NCBI RefSeq assembly: GCF_902706225.1
Contig: NZ_CACSKB010000023.1
Location: forward strand, 1-62,436
Direction: 5' to 3'
DNA: 62,436 nt
DNA from: Microbacterium sp. 18062
GTDB taxonomy: Bacteria; Actinomycetota; Actinomycetes; Actinomycetales; Microbacteriaceae
Notes under the pieces: model-generated
What the model was told of the DNA's origin: nothing
The model's database searches: none
Seen by the model: the letters and a program-made list of their open reading frames with translations, nothing else
In this document: piece by piece, positions 42,476 to 51,385 of the stretch
Numbering within the stretch: the stretch's first letter is position 1
Layout: each line of letters starts with the position of its first letter
Made by a program: the position numbers and the translations under genes

Positions 42476-43692
42476 CGCGACTCGACACGTCCTTCTTCTG
42501 CTTCATGCACGATGTCCTCGACGTCGGCGTGGAACCTTTCCTGGACGCCGTATCCGGGCTTGGCGTGAGCGGAGTGACCGTCGCCGTCCACTACCACGCG
42601 TCGCGCGATCTTCGCCCACGTGGCGCATCCGCGCGGGTGCTCGACCTTCCCGCGGGAGCGCTCTACATGCCGGGGGACGAGACCCTCTACCCGGAGGAGA
42701 TGGCGCCCTGGACACCTTCGCCGTTCGATCGGAACGAGCTGCTCGCAGAGCTGGTGCGCGCGGCCGGGAGCCGGGACATGCGGTTCGCGGCATGGACCGT
42801 GTTCGGGTTCGACGAGCGGCTCGGGCAGACACATCGTCGCCTGTGCCAGCAGAACGCCTTCGGCGACGCATACACGAGCGATCTCTGCCCGGCCAATCCC
42901 ATCGTGGCAGACGGCTACCGGGGACTCGTGCGCGATGTGTCTCGCAGCGGACCTGGTGCGATGCTCGCGGAATCGCTGCACTTCCAGGGGCTGCGTCTGA
43001 GCCGTTCGCTCGTGCGCCTGGACGCGTGGGCGCGGCTCGCGCTCGGTCTGTGCTTCTGCGAGCACTGCGTCGCCGCTGCTGGCGCGGCGGAGGTGGACGC
43101 CGGTCGCGTCGCGGAGTGGGCGCGCGAGACGGCGAGCCGGGCATGGACCGGTGCGGCCGTCGAGGTCGACGTGATCGACCGTGGGCGGCTCGGAGACGAG
43201 GCGGGCGGCGAGCTCCTCCGGTATCTCGCCGTTCGCGCGCAGTCCGTCGGTGCTCTCTACGCTGCGGTCGCGGACACGGCAGGGGACGATGGGATGTCTG
43301 TCACGTTCCTCGATCAGGCGGCTGCGGAGCCGCCTGTCCTCGGGCCGTCCATCGTGGACAGCGCCTATGCCGCTGGAGTCGATCTCGGCGTCCTCCTCGC
43401 GGGTGCCCTCGTGTCCGGCTCCGGAGCGGGATACGAGGTGCTCGGCTACCGGGAGAAGCCCGGCGCCGTCGAAAGGGATCTGAAGGCCTATCGGGAGGGG
43501 CTGGGAGAGGATGCTCGTCTTCGCCTTGCGTTGCGTGTGGCGCCACCCGACTGCGAGTCCGCGGAGAACCTGCTCTCCAAGATCAGGGTGGGCCTGGATC
43601 AGGGCGTGGAGGGCTTCGACTTCTACCATTACGGTCTCGTCTCCGACGACGCGCTGAGCCGCGTCGCCCGCGTGATCGGGGAGCTCCGATGA
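42472..43692 (+). CDS. Unrecognised cluster protein, possibly TIM-barrel/glycosidase-like
   Basis: A 406-residue cytoplasmic protein with no signal peptide. I cannot assign it to a named family. Seen: FFCFMHDVLDVGVEPFLDAV near the N-terminus, a cysteine-rich centre LGLCFCEHC around residue 195 that could bind metal, AWTVFGFDERLGQTH, and a C-terminal QGVEGFDFYHYGLVS that looks like the last strand of a TIM barrel in hydrolases acting on sugars. It sits between an SDR and a D-aminoacylase with four-base overlaps on both sides, so it is part of the pathway. A glycoside-processing role is a guess. Confidence 0.75.
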   Translation: MTRLDTSFFCFMHDVLDVGVEPFLDAVSGLGVSGVTVAVHYHASRDLRPRGASARVLDLPAGALYMPGDETLYPEEMAPWTPSPFDRNELLAELVRAAGSRDMRFAAWTVFGFDERLGQTHRRLCQQNAFGDAYTSDLCPANPIVADGYRGLVRDVSRSGPGAMLAESLHFQGLRLSRSLVRLDAWARLALGLCFCEHCVAAAGAAEVDAGRVAEWARETASRAWTGAAVEVDVIDRGRLGDEAGGELLRYLAVRAQSVGALYAAVADTAGDDGMSVTFLDQAAAEPPVLGPSIVDSAYAAGVDLGVLLAGALVSGSGAGYEVLGYREKPGAVERDLKAYREGLGEDARLRLALRVAPPDCESAENLLSKIRVGLDQGVEGFDFYHYGLVSDDALSRVARVIGELR

Positions 43693-45284
43693 CTCGTGTC
43701 GGCACCGGGTACGCGGCGTACGAGATCGTGTTGCGGGGCGGTCTGGCGGCCGACGGCTCGGGCACCGAGCCGAGGCGAGCCGACGTCGGGATCGCGGAGG
43801 GGAGGGTCTGCGCTGTCGGGAACCTCGGCGGAGCTGTCGGCGCACAGGAGATCGACATCCGCGGCCGAATCGTCATGCCCGGTTTCATCGATGCGCACTC
43901 GCACGCGGACGCGCTGGTCGATGACCCCCGGGTCCACGAGGCGTATCTGCGGCAAGGGGTGACGACCGTCGTCGTCGGTCAGGACGGCCTCGGCTTCGCG
44001 CCCGTGGGCGACGTCGGGGCGGCCTACACGTCGAGGTACTTCGCCGCGGTCGACGGCCGACCGCGACGCGGTGATCATGGGCAGAGCGTTGCGGAGTTCC
44101 TGCGGTCGGTGGACGGCGCTGGTCCGCTGAACGCGGCGGCGCTGGTGCCGGCCGGGTCGGTGCGCGCCGACATCGTCGGCACGTCGAATCGTCCGGCCAC
44201 CGCCGCTGAGGTGGCCGAGATGGCCTCCGTCATCGCGGAGGGGATGGACGATGGCGCTGTCGGTCTTTCCACGGGATTGGAGTACGTGCCCGGCGCCTTC
44301 GCGTCCGCTGAGGAGACCGCGGCGCTCTGCGCTCCGGTCGGAGCGGAGGGCGGCGTGTACGTCAGCCATCTTCGCGGATACTCCCGGACTCGAATCCCAG
44401 GCGCGCTCGAGGAGGCCGCCTACATCGGCTCGGCCAGCGGTGCACGCGTTCATGTCTCTCATCTGCACGGAGCCGCCGACGTGGTCGAGAGCATCCTCGC
44501 CGCGCTGGATGAGGACCGCGGGGTCATCCCCACCTTCGACTCCTATCCGTATCTCCGCGGAAGCACGATCCTGGGGATGCTCGTCCTTCCTGCCGCTCTG
44601 CAGGCGGGAGGAGCAGATCATACGCTTGCGTGCTTGGCTGATCCTGCCGTGCGGCGAGCTCTGCGTGCCGACATCTTTCCTGTGAACGAGCGCATCTCCT
44701 CGATCGCCCTCTCGTTCCTCGCCGACCCGTCGTACCGATGGGCCGAGGGCCTGTCGCTCCAGGAAGCGGCCGAGCGACACGGCTCGGATCTGACGGACTT
44801 CGTCTGCGATGCGCTCCTGGCCTGTGATCTGGCGGTCGGCTGCGTCGTGGACAACGGTGCGGACCGGACCGAGGACGACCTCCGACGTCTGCTTCGCCAT
44901 CCCGGTCACGTGGCCGGCTCGGACGCGATCTTCCGCGGATCCGCTCCGCACCCGCGGGGATGGGGGACGTTCTCCCGGTTGCTCCGCCGGCATGTTCGGG
45001 AGCTCGGCGACTGGACGTGGGGCGAGGCGGCATGGCATCTCTCCGGGCACACTGCCGCGGTCTTCGGGCTCGGCGCCCGCGGCCGTGTCGCGGAGGACGC
45101 GATCGCCGATCTCGTCGTCCTCGATCCGGCGACGGTCGCAGACACGGCGACCTATGCGGATCCGGTCAGCCCGTCCGTGGGGGTCACTCATGTGCTCGTG
45201 GACGGACAGCTGGTCATCGACGAGGGTGAGAGAACGTCGGCGCGTCCTGGGCGCGGAATCCGACACGAGAGGACAGCACGATGA
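43689..45284 (+). CDS. N-acyl-D-amino-acid deacylase family amidohydrolase
   Basis: A 531-residue amidohydrolase of the D-aminoacylase group, which removes the acyl group from N-acyl-D-amino acids. His70 and His72 in DAHSHAD are the metal ligands; further ligands lie in YVSHLRGYS and VHVSHLHG, and the late Asp in GSD. The position of the bridging Cys in classical D-aminoacylases (NCG) reads GQDGLGFAP, so the metal site may differ. It overlaps its neighbours by four bases on both sides, directly before a D-amino-acid PLP enzyme. Confidence 0.88.
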   Translation: MTRVGTGYAAYEIVLRGGLAADGSGTEPRRADVGIAEGRVCAVGNLGGAVGAQEIDIRGRIVMPGFIDAHSHADALVDDPRVHEAYLRQGVTTVVVGQDGLGFAPVGDVGAAYTSRYFAAVDGRPRRGDHGQSVAEFLRSVDGAGPLNAAALVPAGSVRADIVGTSNRPATAAEVAEMASVIAEGMDDGAVGLSTGLEYVPGAFASAEETAALCAPVGAEGGVYVSHLRGYSRTRIPGALEEAAYIGSASGARVHVSHLHGAADVVESILAALDEDRGVIPTFDSYPYLRGSTILGMLVLPAALQAGGADHTLACLADPAVRRALRADIFPVNERISSIALSFLADPSYRWAEGLSLQEAAERHGSDLTDFVCDALLACDLAVGCVVDNGADRTEDDLRRLLRHPGHVAGSDAIFRGSAPHPRGWGTFSRLLRRHVRELGDWTWGEAAWHLSGHTAAVFGLGARGRVAEDAIADLVVLDPATVADTATYADPVSPSVGVTHVLVDGQLVIDEGERTSARPGRGIRHERTAR

Positions 45285-46582
45285 GCCCGACCCCGAGTCA
45301 CGCCGATTCGCGAGCGTATGATCCCGTCGTCGCCGCAGCGAGTCTCCGCGCGCTCGCGGAGACTCCGATCGCGCCGCGGGAGAAGGGCTTCATCGGGCTT
45401 CCCGCCGCGATGAGTCCGCGGGAGCTCGTGGAGAATGGTGCCACGCTCCACGATGGTCTGTTCTCCACACCGACGTTCGTCCTGCGTGCGTCCGCGGTCC
45501 GTCACAACATCGCGGTGCTCGCCGACTACACCGCGCGACGCGGGGTCCTGCTTGCGCCGCACGCCAAGACGACGATGAGCCCCGAGCTCTTCCTCGCGCA
45601 ACTCGATGGCGGAGCCTGGGCGCTCACAGCGGCATCGGTCACCCAGGCCCAGGTGTTCGCTGATCACGGCGCCCGACGCATCCTGATCGCCAACGAGATC
45701 ACTGATCCGGTGGCCGTGGGAGCGCTTCGGCGGCTGCTCGCGAGCACGCCTGAGCTCGAGGTGCTCTGCTACGTCGACGGCGCCGACTCGGTCATTGCCC
45801 TCTCCAGCGTCTCTTCCTCCCGACTGCGTGTCCTCGTCGAGGTCGGCACCGACCGCGGACGCACCGGCGCGCGGACGGTGGCCGGCGCGATCGACCTCGC
45901 GCGCTTGGCGGGCGCCGCAGGCCTGCGCGTCGCGGGAGTGTCGTGCTTCGAGGGCTCGGTCGTCGCCGATACGGACGAAGCCATCGTCGCCGGCGTCACA
46001 GAACTGTGCCGGCGTGTTCGCGTCACGGGCGCCCGGCTGTCCGAGGCCGGGCTGCTCGACGGGGAGCAGCTGACGCTGTCCGCGGGCGGGAGCCACCACT
46101 TCGACATCGTCATCGACGAACTCACGCGCGAGCAGCTACCGGGCACCGTCGTCGTCATCCGCAGCGGCAGTTACGTCACCCACGATCACGGCACGTACCT
46201 CCGCGACTCCCCGGCCATCCGCCGCGGCGGGCTCGATGCTTTCCAGCCCGCGATCGAGATCCGCGCCACCGTGCTGTCGCGGCCCGAGCCGGATCTCGCG
46301 CTGATCGACACGGGGCGTCGCGATGTCTCCTTCGATGCGGGACTCCCGGTCGTGGTGGCGGCCTTCCGAGGCAGCGAGGCCAGGGACGTCGGCACGGCGG
46401 CGATCGTCGATCTGAACGACCAGCATGGGTATGTGCGTCTCGGCGACGAGAGCCGGCTCGATGTCGGAGACACCGTCGTGCTGGGGATCTCGCATCCCTG
46501 CACGACCTTCGACAAGTGGCGGCTGGGGCTCCTCATCGATGACCGGGATGTTGTGACCGGCGTCATCCACACCTTCTTCTGA
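45281..46582 (+). CDS. D-threonine aldolase / D-serine dehydratase-like PLP enzyme
   Basis: A 433-residue fold-III PLP enzyme of the alanine racemase/DSD1 type. Lys96 in APHAKTTMSP forms the Schiff base; His405 and Cys407 in GISHPCTTFDKWR are the metal-binding pair of D-threonine aldolase and eukaryotic D-serine dehydratase. Such enzymes cleave D-threonine to glycine and acetaldehyde or deaminate D-serine to pyruvate via 2-aminoacrylate. Coupled (ATGA) to the D-aminoacylase gene. A RidA gene downstream favours an enamine-producing deaminase. Confidence 0.88.
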   Translation: MSPTPSHADSRAYDPVVAAASLRALAETPIAPREKGFIGLPAAMSPRELVENGATLHDGLFSTPTFVLRASAVRHNIAVLADYTARRGVLLAPHAKTTMSPELFLAQLDGGAWALTAASVTQAQVFADHGARRILIANEITDPVAVGALRRLLASTPELEVLCYVDGADSVIALSSVSSSRLRVLVEVGTDRGRTGARTVAGAIDLARLAGAAGLRVAGVSCFEGSVVADTDEAIVAGVTELCRRVRVTGARLSEAGLLDGEQLTLSAGGSHHFDIVIDELTREQLPGTVVVIRSGSYVTHDHGTYLRDSPAIRRGGLDAFQPAIEIRATVLSRPEPDLALIDTGRRDVSFDAGLPVVVAAFRGSEARDVGTAAIVDLNDQHGYVRLGDESRLDVGDTVVLGISHPCTTFDKWRLGLLIDDRDVVTGVIHTFF

Positions 46583-46608
46583 TAGCGCGGCCGAGGCGAA
46601 GGACACCG

Positions 46609-47490
46609 ATGAGAATCGGAATCGACATCGGCGGGACCAAGTCCCACGCGATCGCAGTCGACGACTCCCTGCGGGTTCTCGCTGAGGTGCGCGTTCCGAG
46701 CGGCATGGGCAGCGGGGAGGTACTGGAGAACGCCCGCATGGTCGTGGGCGAACTGCGCGAACGCGTGGGTCTTCCGGTCGAATCGGTCGGAATCGGCATA
46801 CCAGGCAGTGTCGACACGGAACGGGGCATCGTGCGCCATGCCGTGAACCTCGGGATCTCCGAGCTGGAGCTCGCGGCGGGCCTGTCCGATCTCGTCCTCG
46901 GGCCGGTTCGGATCGACAACGACGTCAACGTGGCCGCGCTCGGCGCGTTCACCACGATGCCCGCGGGTCTTCGTTCCATGGCGTATCTCAACGTCGGCAC
47001 GGGGCTCGCGGCGGGCCTGATCGTGAACGAGACAGTCTGGCGCGGGTTCGGAGGCGTCGCCGGGGAGATCGGCCACATCTCCTTGGACCGGGGCGGACCC
47101 CGATGCGCATGCGGGCAACACGGATGCATCGAAGGGAACGCGTCAGGGGCCGCCATCGCGCGGTACTGGACGTCGTCGGTGCCTTTCGCCGAGGCGCTCC
47201 GTCAGGGTGATCGCGCGGCCTCCGCTCTGCGGGACAGGGTCGCTGCAGGCATCGCCGACGCGGTCCAGATCCTCGTGCTCACGGTCGGCGTGGAGATCGT
47301 CGTTCTCAGCGGAGGAGTCATCGTCAATACGCCCCGGCTCGTGGACACGGTCGTGCGAACGCTGGAGGACCGTGCGATCTCATCCGCATTCCTCACCTCC
47401 ATCGATCTTTCCCGGAGGATCATGGTCGAGACACCGGGCCGAGATGTGTCGCCCATCGGCGCAGCGATCCTCGGAGCTTCCTCTCGCTGA
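46609..47490 (+). CDS. ROK-family sugar kinase
   Basis: A 293-residue kinase: ATP-binding GIDIGGTKSHAIAVDD at the N-terminus, the sugar-contact region GIPGSVDTERG and DNDVNVAALG with the catalytic Asp, the EIGH motif, the zinc site CACGQHGCIEG, and a C-terminal SPIGAAILG. It probably phosphorylates glucose, an N-acyl amino sugar or a derivative released in this pathway. It follows the PLP-enzyme gene by 26 bases and may produce the signal sensed by the divergent ROK repressor. Confidence 0.88.
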   Translation: MRIGIDIGGTKSHAIAVDDSLRVLAEVRVPSGMGSGEVLENARMVVGELRERVGLPVESVGIGIPGSVDTERGIVRHAVNLGISELELAAGLSDLVLGPVRIDNDVNVAALGAFTTMPAGLRSMAYLNVGTGLAAGLIVNETVWRGFGGVAGEIGHISLDRGGPRCACGQHGCIEGNASGAAIARYWTSSVPFAEALRQGDRAASALRDRVAAGIADAVQILVLTVGVEIVVLSGGVIVNTPRLVDTVVRTLEDRAISSAFLTSIDLSRRIMVETPGRDVSPIGAAILGASSR

Positions 47491-47548
47491 GCACCTCATC
47501 CTCTCCCACCCATCAGCTCATCGCCTCTCACCGATCAGAAGGAGTCCC

Positions 47549-47938
47549 ATGTCCAAGAAGGCATATGTCAGTTCCGCCCTGCCCGCGCCCGCTGGCGCCT
47601 ACAGCCACGTCGTGGAGGTCAGAGGGATCGTCTATACGGCGGGCTTCGGCCCCCAGGACCCGCAGACGGGGGAGGTGCCCGAGACGGTCGCCGAGCAGAC
47701 GAGGGGCGTGCTGCGCAACCTCAGCGCGGCGTTGGCGGTCGTGGGAATGACTCTCGCGGACGTGGTGAAGACCACGGTGCACCTTGCGGATCTCGCTGAT
47801 TTCACCGAGTTCGACGCCGCCTACGAGGAGATCATCCCTGCTCCGTTCCCCGTCCGCACGACTGTCGGAAGCCAACTCGCGGGAATCCTCGTCGAGATCG
47901 ATGCGGTCGCGATCCGCGATCAGGAGGATGCCTTCTGA
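47549..47938 (+). CDS. RidA family enamine/imine deaminase
   Basis: A 129-residue RidA: SSALPAPAGAYSHVVEVRGIVYTAGFGPQDPQTGEVP, the conserved tail LADFTEFDAAYEEIIPAPFPVRTTVGSQL with the catalytic Arg, and VEIDAVAI. RidA hydrolyses reactive enamines such as 2-aminoacrylate made by serine/threonine dehydratases. AGAAGGAG sits just before the ATG. Its place at the end of a D-aminoacylase/D-serine-dehydratase-like cluster agrees with that chemistry. It is the second, shorter RidA of the window. Confidence 0.92.
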   Translation: MSKKAYVSSALPAPAGAYSHVVEVRGIVYTAGFGPQDPQTGEVPETVAEQTRGVLRNLSAALAVVGMTLADVVKTTVHLADLADFTEFDAAYEEIIPAPFPVRTTVGSQLAGILVEIDAVAIRDQEDAF

Positions 47939-48004
47939 TCGGATCGGCCGAGGCCCCGGAGCGCGGCGACACGCTCGCGACGGTCGGCGAGGGCGCCGCG
48001 GGGC

Positions 48005-48799
48005 TCAGCCGACGATGACCTCGTCGCCCACCCGCACGGTGCCCGCGCCGTCGGCCGGAAGCAGCAGGATGCCGAGGGTGGGCTCGCCCTGATCGAACTC
48101 GGTGGTGAGCGTGCGGAGCAGGCGTGCGTCCCGCACGCCGGTGTCGGGGTTCGCCATGATGGCCGCGCATCGGCCGATCGGCTGCTGCGCGTCGAAGGAC
48201 ACGTCGCCGATCCGCACCCGGCCGACCCAGTTCAGCTCGTCCCAGGCCGCGGTGCCCGACACCACGATGTTCGAGCGGAAGCGGCGGTCGTCGACCGGAG
48301 CGGGAGCGACCGCGTCCACGGCGGCGACCGACGCGGATCCGTGCAGGGAGACGAACCCGCGCGGGCGATCCTGAAAGCGGGATGTCGTCCCGTCGCCCAT
48401 GAGACGGAGCGGCAGGACGCCGTCGGCCTCGAGCCGTCGCGCATCGGGGGAGGAGAGGACGAACGACGTGACGGCGTCCTCGAGCCTGCGGCGTCCCTCC
48501 TCGTCGAGCGGCGCGTCGACCGACAGGTGCTCGCCATCCGTGAGCGACACCCGGTGGGCGACGTCGTCGTACCTCAGCCGGAGCCGGGCGAGGCTCGGGA
48601 ACTCCATGAGCGCCAGGCCCCGGCTCTTCGGCCAGTAGTCCATCCCGTCGCGCTCCTGAGGGTCGACGTCGGAGGCGAACCGGAACGCGAGGACGCGGTC
48701 GCCCTCCACCCGGCCGTCGGCCTGGACGACGAGCTCGGAGCGCTCCTCGGGCGTGAAGCCCTTGACCGGATGACGATAGAGCGCGGCGACGTGAGGCAC
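48005..48799 (-). CDS. MOSC-domain protein
   Basis: A 264-residue protein with an N-terminal MOSC_N beta-barrel (ALYRHPVKGFTPEERSELVV) and a C-terminal MOSC domain; GRCAAIMANPDTG contains the conserved Cys that ligates or carries sulfur in molybdenum-cofactor-sulfurase and mARC-type proteins. The GTG start has GAGGA six bases upstream. It likely transfers sulfur or reduces N-hydroxylated compounds; which is unknown. Confidence 0.88.
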   Translation of the reverse strand: MPHVAALYRHPVKGFTPEERSELVVQADGRVEGDRVLAFRFASDVDPQERDGMDYWPKSRGLALMEFPSLARLRLRYDDVAHRVSLTDGEHLSVDAPLDEEGRRRLEDAVTSFVLSSPDARRLEADGVLPLRLMGDGTTSRFQDRPRGFVSLHGSASVAAVDAVAPAPVDDRRFRSNIVVSGTAAWDELNWVGRVRIGDVSFDAQQPIGRCAAIMANPDTGVRDARLLRTLTTEFDQGEPTLGILLLPADGAGTVRVGDEVIVG

Positions 48800-48831
48800 G
48801 ATTCATCCTCGCATCGGGCCGCGCCCCCGAG

Positions 48832-49221
48832 TCATGAGCTCGACGTCGTCCGATCGAGGGTGCCGATCTGCGTGGACTGGTCGTCGTAGACCACAAGGGT
48901 GCCGTCGACGATCGTCGCCGTCGTGATGCCGCGCAACCACGTGTCGACGCCGATGCAGCCCTTGAGCGTGCTGAAGCCGAGACTGAAGGTCAGGGTCGCG
49001 CCGTCGGCGGTGTACGTGCCGTTGAGCCCGTTGCAGCCGTCGGAGCCCGAGAGGGAGCCGTCTTCGGCGAGCACGATGTGCGCCGACGACGGGTCGCCCC
49101 AGGTGCCCACGGGGGATTCGGGGCCCGATGAGGAGGGCGAGCCTGCGCCCGGCGAAGCGCAGGCGGTGAGCAGTATGAGTGCCGTCGTGATGACGAGCAC
49201 CGCGGTGGATCGAGCGTTCAT
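48832..49221 (-). CDS. META-domain lipoprotein (HslJ-like)
   Basis: A 129-residue lipoprotein: the signal peptide ends in LLTAC (Cys21), a short Ser/Pro linker follows, then a META domain with GTWGDPSSAHIVLAEDGSLSGSDGCNGLNGTY and TLKGCIGVDTWLRG. META domains occur in HslJ and secreted protease-inhibitor-like proteins. The start at 49221 gives a normal signal; the frame could extend eleven codons further. It is divergent from an S1 protease gene, which raises the possibility of a functional pair. Confidence 0.85.
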   Translation of the reverse strand: MNARSTAVLVITTALILLTACASPGAGSPSSSGPESPVGTWGDPSSAHIVLAEDGSLSGSDGCNGLNGTYTADGATLTFSLGFSTLKGCIGVDTWLRGITTATIVDGTLVVYDDQSTQIGTLDRTTSSS

Positions 49222-49255
49222 GATCGATTTTCCGTTTCCCTGAAATGCATCCACG

Positions 49256-49269
49256 TGAATGATCGTTCA
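49256..49269. promoter_or_regulatory. Near-palindrome in the META/protease divergent region
   Basis: TGAATGATCGTTCA is symmetric except for one pair and resembles TetR-type half sites. It lies between two divergent envelope-protein genes. The regulator is unknown. Confidence 0.35.
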
Positions 49270-49391
49270 TAGGTTTCTCTCAGAAAACCCTAGGGTAGTC
49301 CTGACGTCGGTGACGGTGTGGGGAGACGGACAGTCTTCTCGCGCGCGTGTTCGCTCGCTGGCGTCGATCCCCCTACGGATATTGAGATGAG

Positions 49392-51374
49392 ATGATGACA
49401 GCGAGAAAGAAACACATTGCTGCAGTCGGCACGACCGCAGCGATCGCCCTGGCCCTGTCCGGCGCGTTCGTCCCCACGGCCGCGATCGCAGACGAGGAGT
49501 CCACCGCTCCGACGTCGGGCGCCGCCTTCGATGCGACGGCGAAGCAGCTGTTGACCGACGAGGGCGTCCAGGCGGTCGCCACGGACGGTCAAGGTCGCGT
49601 GGTGGTGTACACCACCACGCCGCAGGAGAACCTGGAAGGCGCCGCCGACGAGTTCGTCGAGGGCAACTCGAACGTCGTCGTGAAGGTCATCGACGCACCG
49701 TTCACCACGACCGCGGACACCGATGTCGTCGGCGGCGCCGGCTACTTCGCCGTGGATCCCGCAGCCCCCGATCAGGGCGCCCTCTGCTCGGTCGGCTTCA
49801 CCGGCTGGAACGCGACCGGTGACCCGGCCATCATCTCGGCGGGTCACTGCACCGACGACGGCCTCCTCACGGCCAGCGCGCTCACCCTGCCGACCGGCGA
49901 CCCGGCGGGCGGCGGTGCCTCCGACAACGACGACGTTGCGCTCACGTACCTTCTCGGCGAGCTCGAGTTCAGCCAGTACGGTGGCCCGGGCAACACGCCG
50001 GGAACCGAGGGCTCCGAGGATGCCGTCGACATCTCGGTCTGGGATGTCGTCAACAGCGACCTGACGCTGCTTCCGGAGATCACGGACTGGACGACCGCCG
50101 CATCCGAGGACCTCTCGGCGTCGACGACGCAGGTGCGTTCGGTCGGCACTGCGCAGCTCGGAACAGTCGAGAAGTCGGGTCGTACCACCGGCCACACGAC
50201 CGGCAATGTCGAGGCTGTCGGCGGGTGGGCGAACGTCGACGGACGACAGGTCTACGGCTTCCTCGCGACGCTCGACTCGGCTGAGGGCGACTCGGGCGGT
50301 GCGCTTTACCAGGGTACGACCGCGGTCGGCATCCTGTCGGGTGGGACGACCTCGGACGGCGTCTCGCTGACCTGGGGTGCGGACCTGCAGGCCGGTCTCT
50401 CGCTCACGGGCGGCTACTCGGTCGCCGTGTTCGTCGACGCGCCGGTGCTGGCTTCGCCGGCGGATGGCGGACAGATCGGCGCCGGCGGAACGATCTCCGG
50501 CACGGGCCCCGCGAACCACACGCTGGTCGTGACCCCGGACGGCGAGGCGGCGTTCGAGGTGCCGATCGACGGATCCGGCAACTGGAGCTTCCCGGCACCC
50601 GACGAGTACGGCGACTTCGAGTTCACCTTGCTCGCCAAGCAGGGCTTCAACGAGTCCGCGGAGGTCTCGTACAGCGTGGAGGTGCTGCCCGCTCCTCCGG
50701 TGATCACCGTGCCGGGTGACGGTGCACGCATCGTCACCGAGCTCACCGAGATCAGCGGCACCGGTGTGGCGGGCGCGACGCTCACCCTCACCGGTGCGGT
50801 CGACGAGACCACCACCGTCGGCTCCGACGGCACCTGGTCGGTCGAGACCGACCTGGGCATCGGCGCGCACGAGGTCACCGCGAGGCAGTCGAGCGGCGGT
50901 GTGGTGTCCGCATCCGCCACCGCCTCGTTCGCCGTGGTCCCGGCGGCCCCGACGGTGAACAGCCCCCTCGCGGGAGCTCGCTTCGCGTACGAGAGCAGCC
51001 CCACGGGCGCGAACGGCGCGGGCCTGAACGGCGCTGACATCACCGTCACGCTCGATGGTGCCGCCGCCGGCGAGACCGAGGTCGTGGACGGCGCGTGGTC
51101 GGTGCAGTTCGCCGCTCCCGCTGCCGGCGCGCACACCCTCGTCGTCACGCAGACGGTCAACGGGCAGACCAGCGACCCGACGACGGTCACCTTCGAGGTC
51201 GCGGCCGCTCCGGTGGTCCCCGGCCCCGGTGGTGGAAGCGGCGGCTCCGGCTCGCTCCCTGCCACGGGCATGAGTGACATCACTCCGTTCGTCGGAGGCG
51301 CTGTCGCCCTGCTGCTCGCCGGGATCGCGCTCGTCGCGTTCCGCCGCTCGCGTACGCAGGTGGGTCAGCAGTAA
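49392..51374 (+). CDS. LPATG-anchored S1 (trypsin-like) serine protease with three Ig-like repeats
   Basis: A 660-residue surface protease. The signal peptide ends near residue 33 (TAAIADEE). The protease domain carries His152 in SAGHC, Ser301 in EGDSGGAL and an Asp probably in DISVWDV (213) or DNDDVALTY (181), with Cys132 and Cys153 bridging the His loop as in streptogrisin-like proteases. A pro-like region precedes it. Three bacterial Ig-like domains (about 345-435, 440-525, 530-605) lead through a Gly/Ser linker to the sorting signal LPATG at 622-626, a hydrophobic helix and FRRSRTQ. A GAGATGAG sequence precedes the tandem ATGs. Confidence 0.9.
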   Translation: MMTARKKHIAAVGTTAAIALALSGAFVPTAAIADEESTAPTSGAAFDATAKQLLTDEGVQAVATDGQGRVVVYTTTPQENLEGAADEFVEGNSNVVVKVIDAPFTTTADTDVVGGAGYFAVDPAAPDQGALCSVGFTGWNATGDPAIISAGHCTDDGLLTASALTLPTGDPAGGGASDNDDVALTYLLGELEFSQYGGPGNTPGTEGSEDAVDISVWDVVNSDLTLLPEITDWTTAASEDLSASTTQVRSVGTAQLGTVEKSGRTTGHTTGNVEAVGGWANVDGRQVYGFLATLDSAEGDSGGALYQGTTAVGILSGGTTSDGVSLTWGADLQAGLSLTGGYSVAVFVDAPVLASPADGGQIGAGGTISGTGPANHTLVVTPDGEAAFEVPIDGSGNWSFPAPDEYGDFEFTLLAKQGFNESAEVSYSVEVLPAPPVITVPGDGARIVTELTEISGTGVAGATLTLTGAVDETTTVGSDGTWSVETDLGIGAHEVTARQSSGGVVSASATASFAVVPAAPTVNSPLAGARFAYESSPTGANGAGLNGADITVTLDGAAAGETEVVDGAWSVQFAAPAAGAHTLVVTQTVNGQTSDPTTVTFEVAAAPVVPGPGGGSGGSGSLPATGMSDITPFVGGAVALLLAGIALVAFRRSRTQVGQQ

Positions 51375-51385
51375 CAGCAGGAGAA

